From Candidatus Heritagella intestinalis (lineage in GTDB: Bacteria; Bacillota; Clostridia; Oscillospirales; Acutalibacteraceae): a stretch of 64,000 bases of DNA. The stretch spans positions 240,996-304,995 of the forward strand of contig CAJFVO010000002.1 in the NCBI GenBank assembly GCA_904420555.1. The letters run 5' to 3'. Both the position numbers and the translations under genes were made by a program. The notes beneath the pieces were generated by a model. The model saw only the letters and a program-made list of their open reading frames with translations, had not been told where the DNA came from and made no database searches. Numbering within the stretch: the first letter of the stretch is position 1; the number at the start of each line of letters is the position of its first letter. Positions 36,075 to 44,152 of the stretch are shown piece by piece.

Positions 36075-36653
36075 TCAAGAAATCCGCGCGAAGCCCAACA
36101 GTGCCAGGGCTAAAATCGCCAGATACAGGAACACCCCCGGCATCCCCCGGAAGGACGCGGGCATATCCAGGGAGCGCAGACGGGGCAGCATCTCTGTGAG
36201 GAGCCAGGTGGAGAGAAAGAAGGCCAGACCCGTTCCCAAGGCAAAGCCCACAGCCTGCCAGCCGTTCCACTGGTGCAAGCGGCCTAAAAACGGCAGGGAA
36301 AACACCACCGTGTTAATGGCCGCTGGCGCCAGGCACCAGCGCACCTTTCGGTAAACTCCCGGGCACAGGGTCACCAGCACCAGGCAGGCCAGCAGATAAC
36401 AGGCCGCCATCACCGCCGCTCCCAACAGTCCCAGCCAGACGAATTCCTGGGTCGGGAGCAGGTTTCCCAGAGGAATCATGAGCAAAGAGGAAAGCAGGGA
36501 AAATCCCGTGAGGAGCAGGGCGTAAAGGCCAATATCCCGCCCCTTCTGAGCGCCATGAAGCACCCGGGCAAAGCCCATGCCCTGGGTGAAAAACAGGTTT
36601 TCCACGGCCAACGCAGCCAAAGCGGTGAGGAACAATTCTCCCAGAACCATCAC
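36075..36653 (-). CDS. rnfA: RnfA-like membrane subunit lacking Fe-S cysteines
   Basis: A 191-192 residue protein with six helices, aligned by eye to RnfA over its full length: AVENLFFTQGMGF corresponds to the NNFVL...GLCPF region and MPASFRGMPGVFLYLAILALALLGFA to the conserved end. In ordinary RnfA one Cys in GLCPF and one in TTNCAVLG hold a membrane [2Fe-2S] cluster shared with RnfE. Here they are Ala29 and Thr115. Start is GTG 36653 or ATG 36650, overlapping the rnfE stop. It is the last gene of the operon; no rnfB follows. Confidence 0.8.
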   Translation of the reverse strand: MMVLGELFLTALAALAVENLFFTQGMGFARVLHGAQKGRDIGLYALLLTGFSLLSSLLMIPLGNLLPTQEFVWLGLLGAAVMAACYLLACLVLVTLCPGVYRKVRWCLAPAAINTVVFSLPFLGRLHQWNGWQAVGFALGTGLAFFLSTWLLTEMLPRLRSLDMPASFRGMPGVFLYLAILALALLGFARIS

Positions 36654-37300
36654 AGCAGCTCCCTCCTTTCCTTCTCTTGACGGCTCTGCCGCTGCCGACG
36701 GGCAGAGTTCCAGGCATACTGCCGCAAGGCCGCCAAAAAGGCCACCACCAGCAATCCCACCATCACCGGGGCCTGGCTAAAAGCGCCGCCGCCAGAGGCC
36801 TCCAACTGGGCCAGGACTTCCCACACTGCCGAAACCAACAGCAACACAGCGGCAAACCCCAGAGCAGAACCTGCCCCATCGGCCAGCGCCGCCATAGGGG
36901 CCTTCTCCGGGGCATTCCGGGAAGCCCGGCGCAAAATCATGGAGTTGGCCGCAGCCAGCACGCCGCACAAGCCCCAATCCTGCACAACCTGGGGAAACAG
37001 CCAGGCTGCCAGCAGGCTCAAGGGGAGATACAGCGCTGCCGTACACAAAAAGGCCAACGGCAGCCGCAGCCAAGCCGCTACTCGCCGGCCCACAATACTG
37101 CCCAGCCAACAGATGGGCACCATCAGGGCAAAGGTCAAGACGGAGAGTACTCCGGCGCTTGCCAGGGAACGGCTGCCCGCCAACACCAGGTAAAGGCCCA
37201 AACCGCCGGCCAGCACGGGGTTGCGGAAAAACACCCCGTCCACAAAGGCCCGGTACCAGCTTCTATGAATTCTGTTTTTGGCTGCCAAGGGCTTTTCCAC
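36650..37300 (-). CDS. rnfE: RnfE-like membrane subunit lacking Fe-S cysteines
   Basis: A 216-residue protein with six helices. FFRNPVLAGGLGLYLVLAGS matches the RnfE segment usually reading GLCPLLAVT, but the Cys is Tyr37. The second ligand position (usually VTNCIVVGRAEAFA) reads AAANSMILRRASRNA, with Ser120. The start chosen is GTG 37300, preceded by GGGAGG with 8 bases spacing; an earlier in-frame ATG at 37342 lies deeper inside rnfD. The gene overlaps rnfD by 38 bases and rnfA by a few bases. Confidence 0.8.
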   Translation of the reverse strand: MEKPLAAKNRIHRSWYRAFVDGVFFRNPVLAGGLGLYLVLAGSRSLASAGVLSVLTFALMVPICWLGSIVGRRVAAWLRLPLAFLCTAALYLPLSLLAAWLFPQVVQDWGLCGVLAAANSMILRRASRNAPEKAPMAALADGAGSALGFAAVLLLVSAVWEVLAQLEASGGGAFSQAPVMVGLLVVAFLAALRQYAWNSARRQRQSRQEKERRELL

Positions 37301-38261
37301 GGCGCAGGACCTCCCTTCTTCCGTATAAGACCACCCGGTCAATGAGAGGGCTGAAAGCGTTTATCAGCAGGATGGCAAAACAGCCTCCCTGCTCATAGGC
37401 GCCGTAATTGCGCAGGAGCATCAGTAAAATCCCGCCCAGAGCGCCATACATCCACTTTCCCCCTTTGGTGCGGGGGCTGGTGCAGGGGTCCGAGGCCAGA
37501 TAACAGGCGCAGAAAATCAAAGAGCCGGACAGGAGTTCATATTTCACGGAGATTACCGCGCCTCCCAGCAGCCGGGGGAACAACGCCGCATATAGGGCTG
37601 CCGCTGCCAAAAAGGCCACGGGAATCCGCCAGTCGGCGCTTTTTCGCACAATGAGGAACAATGTCCCCGCCCCGATTACCACCGCAGCCGTGGCCCCCAT
37701 AGGGCCTGCAAAACGGCCCCACAGCATTTCAAAGGGCATAATCTCCGGCTGGATGCCTTCCCGCAGCCAGGCCGCCGGGGAAGGGACGGTTTCCATCTCC
37801 CGCCAAACCAGGGGCAAAGTGCCGCCGGCGCTCATATTATAATACGAAAACACATACTGGGGCCAAAGGACCGTGACAAAGGCCACGCCGGCCGCCCCGG
37901 GATTAAAGGGATTGTGCCCGGTGCCCCCAAAGGGCTCCTTGGCCACCAAAATCGCAAAGGCGTCCGCCACTGCTACTACCCAGAAGGGCACATTGGCCGG
38001 CAGCAGCAGGGCAATCACCGCGCCGGTAATGAGAGGGGAACAATCCGCCACCCAAATGCGCCGGGACCCCAGCAGCTGGGCCAGCACATAGAAGGCGAAG
38101 CTCAACAGCATAGAGCCCCCAATCAACAGCGCCGCCCGCAGGCCGTGATACACCACCGGCAAAACGGAGGTCACCAGCAGCACTGCCAGCATATCCCCCA
38201 AGATTCCCTCCGAGGAACGCCCTCCCGGCAGCCGGCGGAGGCTTCCTTCCAACAGCTTCAT
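37263..38261 (-). CDS. rnfD: RnfD-like membrane subunit without the FMN threonine motif
   Basis: A 332-residue protein with about nine to ten helices. The conserved GGTGHNPFNPGAAGVAF and DCSPLITGAVIALLLPANVP blocks identify the RnfD/NqrB family. The region that normally carries the SATP/SGAT threonine attached to FMN reads ETVPSPAAWLREG, so the threonine appears lost, and the following GETS motif reads GATA. ATG 38261 overlaps the rnfC stop in an ATGA arrangement, so translation is coupled. rnfG, normally next, is absent. Confidence 0.85.
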   Translation of the reverse strand: MKLLEGSLRRLPGGRSSEGILGDMLAVLLVTSVLPVVYHGLRAALLIGGSMLLSFAFYVLAQLLGSRRIWVADCSPLITGAVIALLLPANVPFWVVAVADAFAILVAKEPFGGTGHNPFNPGAAGVAFVTVLWPQYVFSYYNMSAGGTLPLVWREMETVPSPAAWLREGIQPEIMPFEMLWGRFAGPMGATAAVVIGAGTLFLIVRKSADWRIPVAFLAAAALYAALFPRLLGGAVISVKYELLSGSLIFCACYLASDPCTSPRTKGGKWMYGALGGILLMLLRNYGAYEQGGCFAILLINAFSPLIDRVVLYGRREVLRRGKALGSQKQNS

Positions 38262-39475
38262 ACCAGGCCACCTCTTTTCCGTAATTCCGCTGCCTGCCGC
38301 ATACAGGCCATCAAATCAATGCCGGAGGGGCACACCGCTCGGCAAACGCCGCATTGACAGCAGTCCTCCACTTCCCCCAGCAGATGCTGGGCCACCGGTT
38401 CCCGGCTCAAAGCGTCCTGCACGGCCCAGGGCGCCAAGCCCGCCGGACAGGACGCCTGACAGCTTCCGCAGCCAATACAGGGGAATACCCGTTCATCCAG
38501 CCGCTGTTTTGCCGGGCTCTCCACTGTCAGTCCCCGGCTGGCGGGGACAATGGGGGTATCCTCTTCCAGGACGTTCCGGCCCGTCAGCAACCCTCCCATA
38601 TGCACCTGGCAGGGCCGGGTTGCCGCGCCGCAGTGCTCCAGCAGATCCCCCACGGTGGTGCCGATGGGTACCCAAAAGGCCAAGGGCTCCGGCAGCAGGT
38701 CTCCCTGCAGGAGAATCGCCGTGTGGGTCTGGGGCACGCCGGATTCTAAAGCGTCTGCTAGGGCGGCCAGGGCCTGCACCCCCACCCGCCGGGCAGAAGA
38801 AGCCTCCCGGCACAGCTCCCAGGCGGGGTATTTCCCGGGCAGCCGCAGGGACATTTCCCCAGGCAGGCTGCTGCAAGTCTCCTCCAGCCAAGGGCTGTTC
38901 CAGACTACCCGGCCCTTGACACCCACCGCGTCTGCCAATGCCTTCAAGCCCCGGAGGGCTTTTTTGGAATTTTCCGCAAAAAACAGTGCGCCGGCCGCTT
39001 TCGCCGGGTCATCCTCTAAGACGTCTGCCGCCAACCATTGAGGCGGGCAGTCCCGCATCTGCTCTATCACTTTCCAGAGGGGTTCCCCGGAGCATTCGTC
39101 CACGATGCCCGCCTGCCGGGCTGCCTGTGAAATCTCCCCCTTAGGGTTTCCCTTTGGATTCTTTTTCTTTCCCTTATCGGCCTGCGCTTCCCGCGAATCC
39201 AGCAGCAAGACCGTGCAGAGGGTTTTCCCGATGAGCGGGTGGGAAATCTCCTGGTATCCCCAGACTACCCCTTCTTCCGGGGCGAATCCCCCCTGTTCCC
39301 CTAAAAGCGCCCATTTTTTCACCCGGGTCCCGGCCGGGACGGTTCCCGCCTCCCTGGGAGGCAGAGGGATCAGCACCCGTTGGGGCGTCCAGGAAACCAA
39401 ATTGACACACAAGGGCTCCTGCCCCTGGGCAAGCCGGATTCCTCCGGAATACAGCCTCTTCATCCGCTTCCTCAC
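38258..39475 (-). CDS. rnfC: RnfC-like subunit: two [4Fe-4S] motifs, degenerate NADH/FMN part
   Basis: A 405-residue protein. The N-terminal barrel-sandwich (1-95) and the SLBB-like region with HMGGLLTGR are recognisable. Two ferredoxin motifs, CIGCGSCQASCP and CCQCGVCRAVCP, lie near the C-terminus. The Gly-rich GLGGAGFPTH motif that should follow AGIV reads DECSGEPLWK, and NGAECEPY reads AADVLEDDP. The nucleotide/FMN site thus looks lost. AAAGGAGTGAGGAAGCGG precedes ATG 39475. Only 56 bases separate it from the divergent MecA-like gene. Confidence 0.85.
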   Translation of the reverse strand: MRKRMKRLYSGGIRLAQGQEPLCVNLVSWTPQRVLIPLPPREAGTVPAGTRVKKWALLGEQGGFAPEEGVVWGYQEISHPLIGKTLCTVLLLDSREAQADKGKKKNPKGNPKGEISQAARQAGIVDECSGEPLWKVIEQMRDCPPQWLAADVLEDDPAKAAGALFFAENSKKALRGLKALADAVGVKGRVVWNSPWLEETCSSLPGEMSLRLPGKYPAWELCREASSARRVGVQALAALADALESGVPQTHTAILLQGDLLPEPLAFWVPIGTTVGDLLEHCGAATRPCQVHMGGLLTGRNVLEEDTPIVPASRGLTVESPAKQRLDERVFPCIGCGSCQASCPAGLAPWAVQDALSREPVAQHLLGEVEDCCQCGVCRAVCPSGIDLMACMRQAAELRKRGGLV

Positions 39476-39531
39476 TCCTTTTTCCGAAACCCGCGCCGTT
39501 CCGGCAAGTTCTTTCTGTGGAGGTGTCTGCC

Positions 39532-40089
39532 ATGAAAGTTCAGATCTTCGACTCTTCCCGGGTACTGGTAGTCCTCTCCCGGGAGGAGGCCCAGGCCCTG
39601 GGCTTAGGCGGGGCTCTTTCCTGGAACAGCCTTCGCTGCCGGTTGGCCGCTGCCCATGTATTTTCTGAAATCAGCAGGCGCTACCGCCTGCCTCTGCGGA
39701 ACCGCCGGATTCTCCTCCGAGCATCCGAGGTGGTCTCCGGCGAAACCGTCCTCTTCTTCACCCTGCAAAAAGGGCGGATTCTGCGGCTGGCAGAAAAGCA
39801 TCTGCTGGCCGTGTATGAATGCTGCCGGGCAGACGATTTATTCCGGGCCGCCGCCGTTATTGGACGGTTGGCCGCCTCTCCCGGAGAGCTGTACCGGTGG
39901 CCGTCCTCACAGGAAGGCCCCTGCTGGCGGCTCATCGTTCCCGTCACTCTGGGACAATATCCCGCTCTGCGCTGCGCCCTGGGGGAATACGCCCGGTTCC
40001 GGGGCGGTGGGGCCTCCTATGCCGCCTATACCCGGGAGCACGGAATCCTGCTCAGCAACCGGGCCGCTGAGTGTTTACGGCCTCAATAG
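39532..40089 (+). CDS. MecA-like adaptor protein
   Basis: A 185-residue soluble protein. The N-terminus (MKVQIFDSSRVLVVLSREEAQALGL) resembles the MecA start, in which a beta strand leads to the substrate-binding domain. The C-terminal part (DDLFRAAAVIGRL...GELYRW...ALGEYARF...TREHGILLSNRAAECL) resembles the ClpC-binding domain pattern. MecA delivers proteins to the ClpCP protease. The match is by eye and distant. ATG 39532 follows GGAGG with 8 bases spacing. Its end overlaps the convergent rpe gene by 7 bases. Confidence 0.65.
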   Translation: MKVQIFDSSRVLVVLSREEAQALGLGGALSWNSLRCRLAAAHVFSEISRRYRLPLRNRRILLRASEVVSGETVLFFTLQKGRILRLAEKHLLAVYECCRADDLFRAAAVIGRLAASPGELYRWPSSQEGPCWRLIVPVTLGQYPALRCALGEYARFRGGGASYAAYTREHGILLSNRAAECLRPQ

Positions 40090-40709
40090 GATTGCAGCTT
40101 CTTCAGTGCCTGCTCCGGGTCTTTGGCGCGGAACACGCCGCTGCCCGCTACACAGATATCCACATCGGCCCAGGCGCACGCCTCGATGGTCTCCTCATTG
40201 ACGCCGCCGTCTACCTCCACCGGGATATGGGGCGCCCGCTCCTTGATTTTCCGAACCTTTTCCAGCATCAGGGGCATAAACCGCTGGCCGCCAAAACCCG
40301 GCTCTACCGTCATAATCAAAACCAGGTCGATCCGATCGATCCAGGGCCACAACGCCTCTACCGGCGTGCCGGGCTTGAGCACCAGCCCGGCCTTGATTCC
40401 CCTGCTCTGGATAGCGTCCAACGTCTCCTGAATAGAGTCCTTGCACTCCACATGGAAGGTAATCAGATCTGCCCCTGCTTTGTGAAAGGCAGGGATATAG
40501 AACCGGGGGTGCTCCAGCATCAGATGCACGTCAAAGGGAATTTTGGTAAGAGGCCGCAGGGACGCTACCAATTCCGGCCCATAGCTGATGTTGGGCACGA
40601 AATGCCCGTCCATAATGTCCAAATGAATATAATCTGCTCCGGCTACTTTCCGGATCTCCTCCCCTAAACAGGTAAAATCTGCCGCTAAAATCGAAGGGGC
40701 AATCTGCAT
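40083..40709 (-). CDS. rpe: Ribulose-phosphate 3-epimerase
   Basis: A 208-residue TIM-barrel enzyme interconverting ribulose-5-phosphate and xylulose-5-phosphate in the pentose phosphate pathway. Motifs APSILAADF, YIHLDIMDGHFVPNIS, VEPGFGGQRF, EVDGGVN and AGSGVF are intact. The ATG at 40709 gives the standard N-terminus; a longer frame to 40826 adds unrelated residues. Its 3' end overlaps that of the MecA-like gene. Confidence 0.97.
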   Translation of the reverse strand: MQIAPSILAADFTCLGEEIRKVAGADYIHLDIMDGHFVPNISYGPELVASLRPLTKIPFDVHLMLEHPRFYIPAFHKAGADLITFHVECKDSIQETLDAIQSRGIKAGLVLKPGTPVEALWPWIDRIDLVLIMTVEPGFGGQRFMPLMLEKVRKIKERAPHIPVEVDGGVNEETIEACAWADVDICVAGSGVFRAKDPEQALKKLQSY

Positions 40710-40844
40710 ATCACGTTCTCTCTTTCTATCAAGGTTAGGAATAGGACAAGACGTCCGGCTCCTTGTTGCCTCTATTCTACCGTATTTCTCCCCGCATTGC
40801 AAGGCCGGGAACTTTCCACCGTCCAAAGGGCCTTTTTTCCGGCC

Positions 40845-40875
40845 AAAAAGCCCTCCGGCACGAAAGCCGGAGGGC
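40845..40875 (-). terminator. Terminator of the AEC transporter operon
   Basis: GCCCTCCGGC (40850-40859) pairs with GCCGGAGGGC (40866-40875); on the minus strand it is followed by TTTTTGG. Confidence 0.9.
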
Positions 40876-40945
40876 CTATATCAAAGCGGGAAGGGCCGGC
40901 CCTACCGCTTTTTTATAATATGCCTTCTCTGGGAAAAGGGTTCCC

Positions 40946-41878
40946 TTAGAGCATTCCACAAGCCCATTGGGCCGCAACCACAAATACAGGCATGGTTACA
41001 ATAGAAAACAGGGTGGTAACGGCCACAACCTTGGAGGCCAAGGGACCGCCTGTTCCAAACTGGGAGGCAAAGAGCACCGTATTGGCGGCAGCCGGCGCGC
41101 TGGCCTGGATGACACAGGAGAGCAGCAGCACTGGTTCCGGCCGCAGCGCCAGAACCGCCGCAAAAAAGATTCCCGGCACCACCAGCAGCCGCAGGGCACA
41201 GGCCCCCAGCATTTTCAAATCTGAGAAAAATCCCCGGAGAGATACCCGGGCAATATTGCAGCCAATGATCACCATAGCCAGGGGCGTATTGAGAGCGGAA
41301 AAGCTCTCCAGAGGCCCCTGGAGCACCTGGGGGAAATGCCAGTCCAAAAAGAACATAGGGAGCCCCACTGCCAGGGCCAGCAGCCCGGGGTTCAGCAGGA
41401 GTTTTTTCAGCCCGGTGCGTTGGCCGCCGCTCATAAGCCCATAGCCGTGGGTCCACACCACGACGTTAAACACCACCACAAAAATAGAGGCATAGATCAC
41501 GCCTTCCGGTCCTACCACCGCCTGCACCAGGGGAATCCCCATAAAGCCCGTATTGGAATACACCGCAGCGAACCGGAATATCCGTTTCCGGGCATCAGGC
41601 TCCTTCCGGAAAAACAGGCAGCTTACCAGGATTCCCAGACCGTGGGCCAACAGCGCCAAGCCAAAGGCCATGGCCAAGTCCTCCGGGCCTATATCGGTAT
41701 CTGTCCCGGTGAGGGATACCAAAATCAGCGTAGGAGCCACCAAATACAATAAAAAAGACGTGAGTTGGGCGGCGCCCCGGCGGGTAATCATCCCCACCCG
41801 GGAGCACACCACCCCCACGCCAATCATCAGGAACAGCTCCACCACTTGTTCCATGACCGTCAGGATCGAGGTTACCAT
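40946..41878 (-). CDS. AEC-family transporter (auxin efflux carrier-like)
   Basis: A 310-residue protein with ten predicted helices in two inverted five-helix halves. SNTGFMGIPLVQAVVGPEG and CVIQASAPAAANTVLFASQFG are the crossover motifs of the family, which exports or imports organic acids. Cargo unknown. Its start overlaps the end of the preceding small membrane gene by 7 bases, so the two are translated together. Confidence 0.9.
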   Translation of the reverse strand: MVTSILTVMEQVVELFLMIGVGVVCSRVGMITRRGAAQLTSFLLYLVAPTLILVSLTGTDTDIGPEDLAMAFGLALLAHGLGILVSCLFFRKEPDARKRIFRFAAVYSNTGFMGIPLVQAVVGPEGVIYASIFVVVFNVVVWTHGYGLMSGGQRTGLKKLLLNPGLLALAVGLPMFFLDWHFPQVLQGPLESFSALNTPLAMVIIGCNIARVSLRGFFSDLKMLGACALRLLVVPGIFFAAVLALRPEPVLLLSCVIQASAPAAANTVLFASQFGTGGPLASKVVAVTTLFSIVTMPVFVVAAQWACGML

Positions 41879-42207
41879 CCCTCGTGATCCCCCGGCTTTT
41901 CTTCGCTTTCTTCTTTCTGCGGTGCTCCCTGTTCTTTTTCGCCGTCTTTAAAGGATTCCCGGTCCTTTTGGTAGCTCCGCCAGAATACCAGGCACAGCAG
42001 CACCAGGGCCGCCACCGCTATGATTCGGAACACGATCCCCCACACGCCGGCAAACAGGTCCTGGGGAGCGAAAATATCCGCCAGCCGCCAGATGCCCAGC
42101 AGCAGGAAAAATCCCCCTGCCAAATAAAAGACTTTGTGTTCCTTTCCCATACGGAAAATCAGCAGGAATCCGATAATCAACCACATGGCCGCATATACGT
42201 AATCCAT
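41872..42207 (-). CDS. Small membrane protein with acidic tail
   Basis: A 111-residue protein with three hydrophobic helices (residues 4-19, 27-45, 55-75) and a charged Glu/Lys-rich C-terminus. I do not recognise the family. GGAAGGGAAGAG precedes ATG 42207. It is the middle gene of a three-gene operon ending with the AEC transporter. Confidence 0.65.
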   Translation of the reverse strand: MDYVYAAMWLIIGFLLIFRMGKEHKVFYLAGGFFLLLGIWRLADIFAPQDLFAGVWGIVFRIIAVAALVLLCLVFWRSYQKDRESFKDGEKEQGAPQKEESEEKPGDHEGW

Positions 42208-42257
42208 TGGGTCTCTTCCCTTCCATCAAGTATCGGCAGACAGAAAGCCAGGACCGG

Positions 42258-42572
42258 TTACGCGCAGGCCTTGGAATCCCCCTTGGGAGAAGCCGGGGCA
42301 GGCGCTTTTCCCTTTCGCACTACCATCCTGCGGCGGGCGGACCGGGCCTTTTTCTCCCGGCGAAGCTGCACGAAGCACAGGCCCAGAATCACCGCCTGCA
42401 TCCCCTGCTCCACCGCCTGCAAGGGCAGCAATCCATCGCTCATCAACAGGGAGAGAACCCCCATAAACAAGCCGATGCCGCAAAGAAGCAGGCTGTCCCT
42501 TTCTCTGGGCCGAAACCAGAATGCCATTCCAGCCACTCCACACAACATGATGATTCCGCTTATCCAATTCAT
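42258..42572 (-). CDS. Small membrane protein with basic tail
   Basis: A 104-residue protein with three predicted helices followed by a very basic segment (RREKKARSARRRMVVRKGK). I do not recognise the family. ATG 42572 was chosen because GGAGGG lies 6 bases upstream. It is the first gene of the operon and has a good promoter. Confidence 0.65.
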   Translation of the reverse strand: MNWISGIIMLCGVAGMAFWFRPRERDSLLLCGIGLFMGVLSLLMSDGLLPLQAVEQGMQAVILGLCFVQLRREKKARSARRRMVVRKGKAPAPASPKGDSKACA

Positions 42573-42613
42573 GAAAATCCCTCCGTGTTCGCTCATATGT
42601 TCGGTACAAAGTT

Positions 42614-42642
42614 ATCATACCACCATCTTTTGCGAAAAGCAA
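42614..42642 (-). promoter_or_regulatory. Promoter of the small membrane protein-AEC operon
   Basis: On the minus strand TTGCTT (42637-42642) and TATGAT (42614-42619) are 17 bases apart. Confidence 0.65.
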
Positions 42643-42759
42643 GGGGTTTTCAGAAAAAAATCGAACATTTTTTCTGCTGATTTCAGGGCTTTCTGTTTCT
42701 GTCAAACCCATTGTACCCCACCGCCCGGCCCATTGCAAGCCTCATCAGAATTTCCGGCA

Positions 42760-42793
42760 AAAAGAAAAGGCGGAACGGGAAGCCCGCTCCGCC
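42760..42793 (-). terminator. Terminator of the 3D-domain gene
   Basis: On the minus strand GGCGGAGCGGG (42783-42793) pairs with CCCGTTCCGCC (42769-42779), followed by TTTTCTTTTTG. Confidence 0.9.
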
Positions 42794-42806
42794 GGATGCC
42801 GCCTTC

Positions 42807-44030
42807 TCAGGACAGCACATAAATGGTCATATTGCGCACGCCAAAGTTGGCGCATTCCTCATAGGTGTCAAAATACAGGTCTGCCATAATGTAGCCCTTG
42901 CTGGCAAATCCGCCGGTGTCCGCTGCGATGGCATAGCCATACACCACCGAGCCATCCGGGGAACAGATATACAGCTTAGAGCCATAGGGAATCACATCGG
43001 GGTTTACCGCAATGTTGCCATACTGGGCCGGGCGACCGGTAGCCGTCCATCCGCCGCCGGTATACGCCGTGCAGCGGCCGGTAAAGGCCTTTTTATAAGA
43101 GACTCTATTGCCATTGTGGTCTATCAGGGTCCCGTCGGAAGAAATGCTGGCGTAACCGGAAGGCTTTTTCTTGGTGCCCACCAGTACCACCTTGTCCACC
43201 GGTTCTGTGGTGACCTCATTGGAAATTTCCTCGGTCTCCACTACTTTACCGTTGACCATCTTGTTGCGGTATACAATGGTGCGTTCGCCTTCCACGCCTT
43301 CGGTCTTTACCTTGGTTTCCCCTTCATAGAGGGAATCGGTCTTTTCCTCTTTGGTGGAATAGGCTACGGCCTCGGTTTCCTGGGTCTCCTCATAGGTCAC
43401 GCGGGAAACCGTTACCACAAGGCCTTCGGTCAGGGCCTGGTCCAGGGGAACATCGGTGTAATCCTCTTTCCCCAGGGTCAGGTTAGCGGCTTCCAGAGCG
43501 GAGGCCACATCCCCTTCCTTCACCAGCAAAGTCTGCTCTTCCCCATCATGGGCAAGGGTCACATGGTAATACCGGGTGATGGAAACTTCGGCATCTTCCC
43601 GCAGGATGGTGTCCGCGTCCACAGAAAGGACGTCGTTCTCTCCCAGGGTAAAGCCGGAATCCTCCACTGCTTCCGCAACGGTATCTCCATAATAGAGCTT
43701 TACCGTGCGGGTGGTGCCATCGGCAGCCACCTCAGCGGTGAGGCCCCGGCGGATGGTCAGGGTGTTCTCTTCTTCATTGAAGACCACCTGGTCATCGCCG
43801 TCTACAGGCTCCACCAGCTGGCGTTCCACTGCTGTTTTCAGCACGCTTTCTTCAGAAGGGTCCATCATGGATACGGAGGTTTGCTCCCCGTTGTCCACAA
43901 TGGTAACCTCTACTGTCTGGGCCATTACGGTGATGACAGAACCGATGCAGATTGCCATCATGACCACCAGCGCCGTAATATTACGGGCCATCATGTTCAG
44001 ATTTCGTTTCGTCATCGTTTTCAAAGACAT
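42807..44030 (-). CDS. Cell-wall protein with DUF348, G5 and 3D domains
   Basis: A 407-residue exported protein. One membrane helix (about residues 17-38) is followed by two or three ubiquitin-like DUF348 repeats (residues 45-205), a G5 domain (about residues 210-290) and a C-terminal 3D domain (FTGRCTAYTGG...GNIAVNPDVIPYGSKLYI...AADTGG...ADLYFDTYEEC) with the conserved Asp residues of the RpfB/YocH/MltA-type lytic fold. It probably cleaves peptidoglycan glycan chains. ATG 44030 (MSLKT) follows AAGGAG; a longer in-frame ATG lacks an SD. It has a perfect promoter and a WalR-type box upstream. Confidence 0.93.
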   Translation of the reverse strand: MSLKTMTKRNLNMMARNITALVVMMAICIGSVITVMAQTVEVTIVDNGEQTSVSMMDPSEESVLKTAVERQLVEPVDGDDQVVFNEEENTLTIRRGLTAEVAADGTTRTVKLYYGDTVAEAVEDSGFTLGENDVLSVDADTILREDAEVSITRYYHVTLAHDGEEQTLLVKEGDVASALEAANLTLGKEDYTDVPLDQALTEGLVVTVSRVTYEETQETEAVAYSTKEEKTDSLYEGETKVKTEGVEGERTIVYRNKMVNGKVVETEEISNEVTTEPVDKVVLVGTKKKPSGYASISSDGTLIDHNGNRVSYKKAFTGRCTAYTGGGWTATGRPAQYGNIAVNPDVIPYGSKLYICSPDGSVVYGYAIAADTGGFASKGYIMADLYFDTYEECANFGVRNMTIYVLS

Positions 44031-44123
44031 AACAATGCTTCTCCTTTGTCTTGCCATGCGTCTGCGGGCATATCCCCGCAGCGTCGACGTGTTAAGATTT
44101 TTGGATTTGCAACGCTGTGCGTT

Positions 44124-44152
44124 ATTATATGCATCGTTTTCCCGAATGTCAA
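44124..44152 (-). promoter_or_regulatory. Consensus sigma-A promoter of the 3D-domain gene
   Basis: On the minus strand TTGACA (44147-44152) and TATAAT (44124-44129) are exactly 17 bases apart, a perfect match to consensus. The mRNA leader of about 85 bases has a 7-bp hairpin CTGCGGG/CCCGCAG (44071-44090 region). Confidence 0.88.

Noticed and set aside
42807..44057. A longer start for the 3D-domain protein at 44057.
   Set aside because: AAGGAG is placed for the ATG at 44030 and would be inside the coding part of the longer form.
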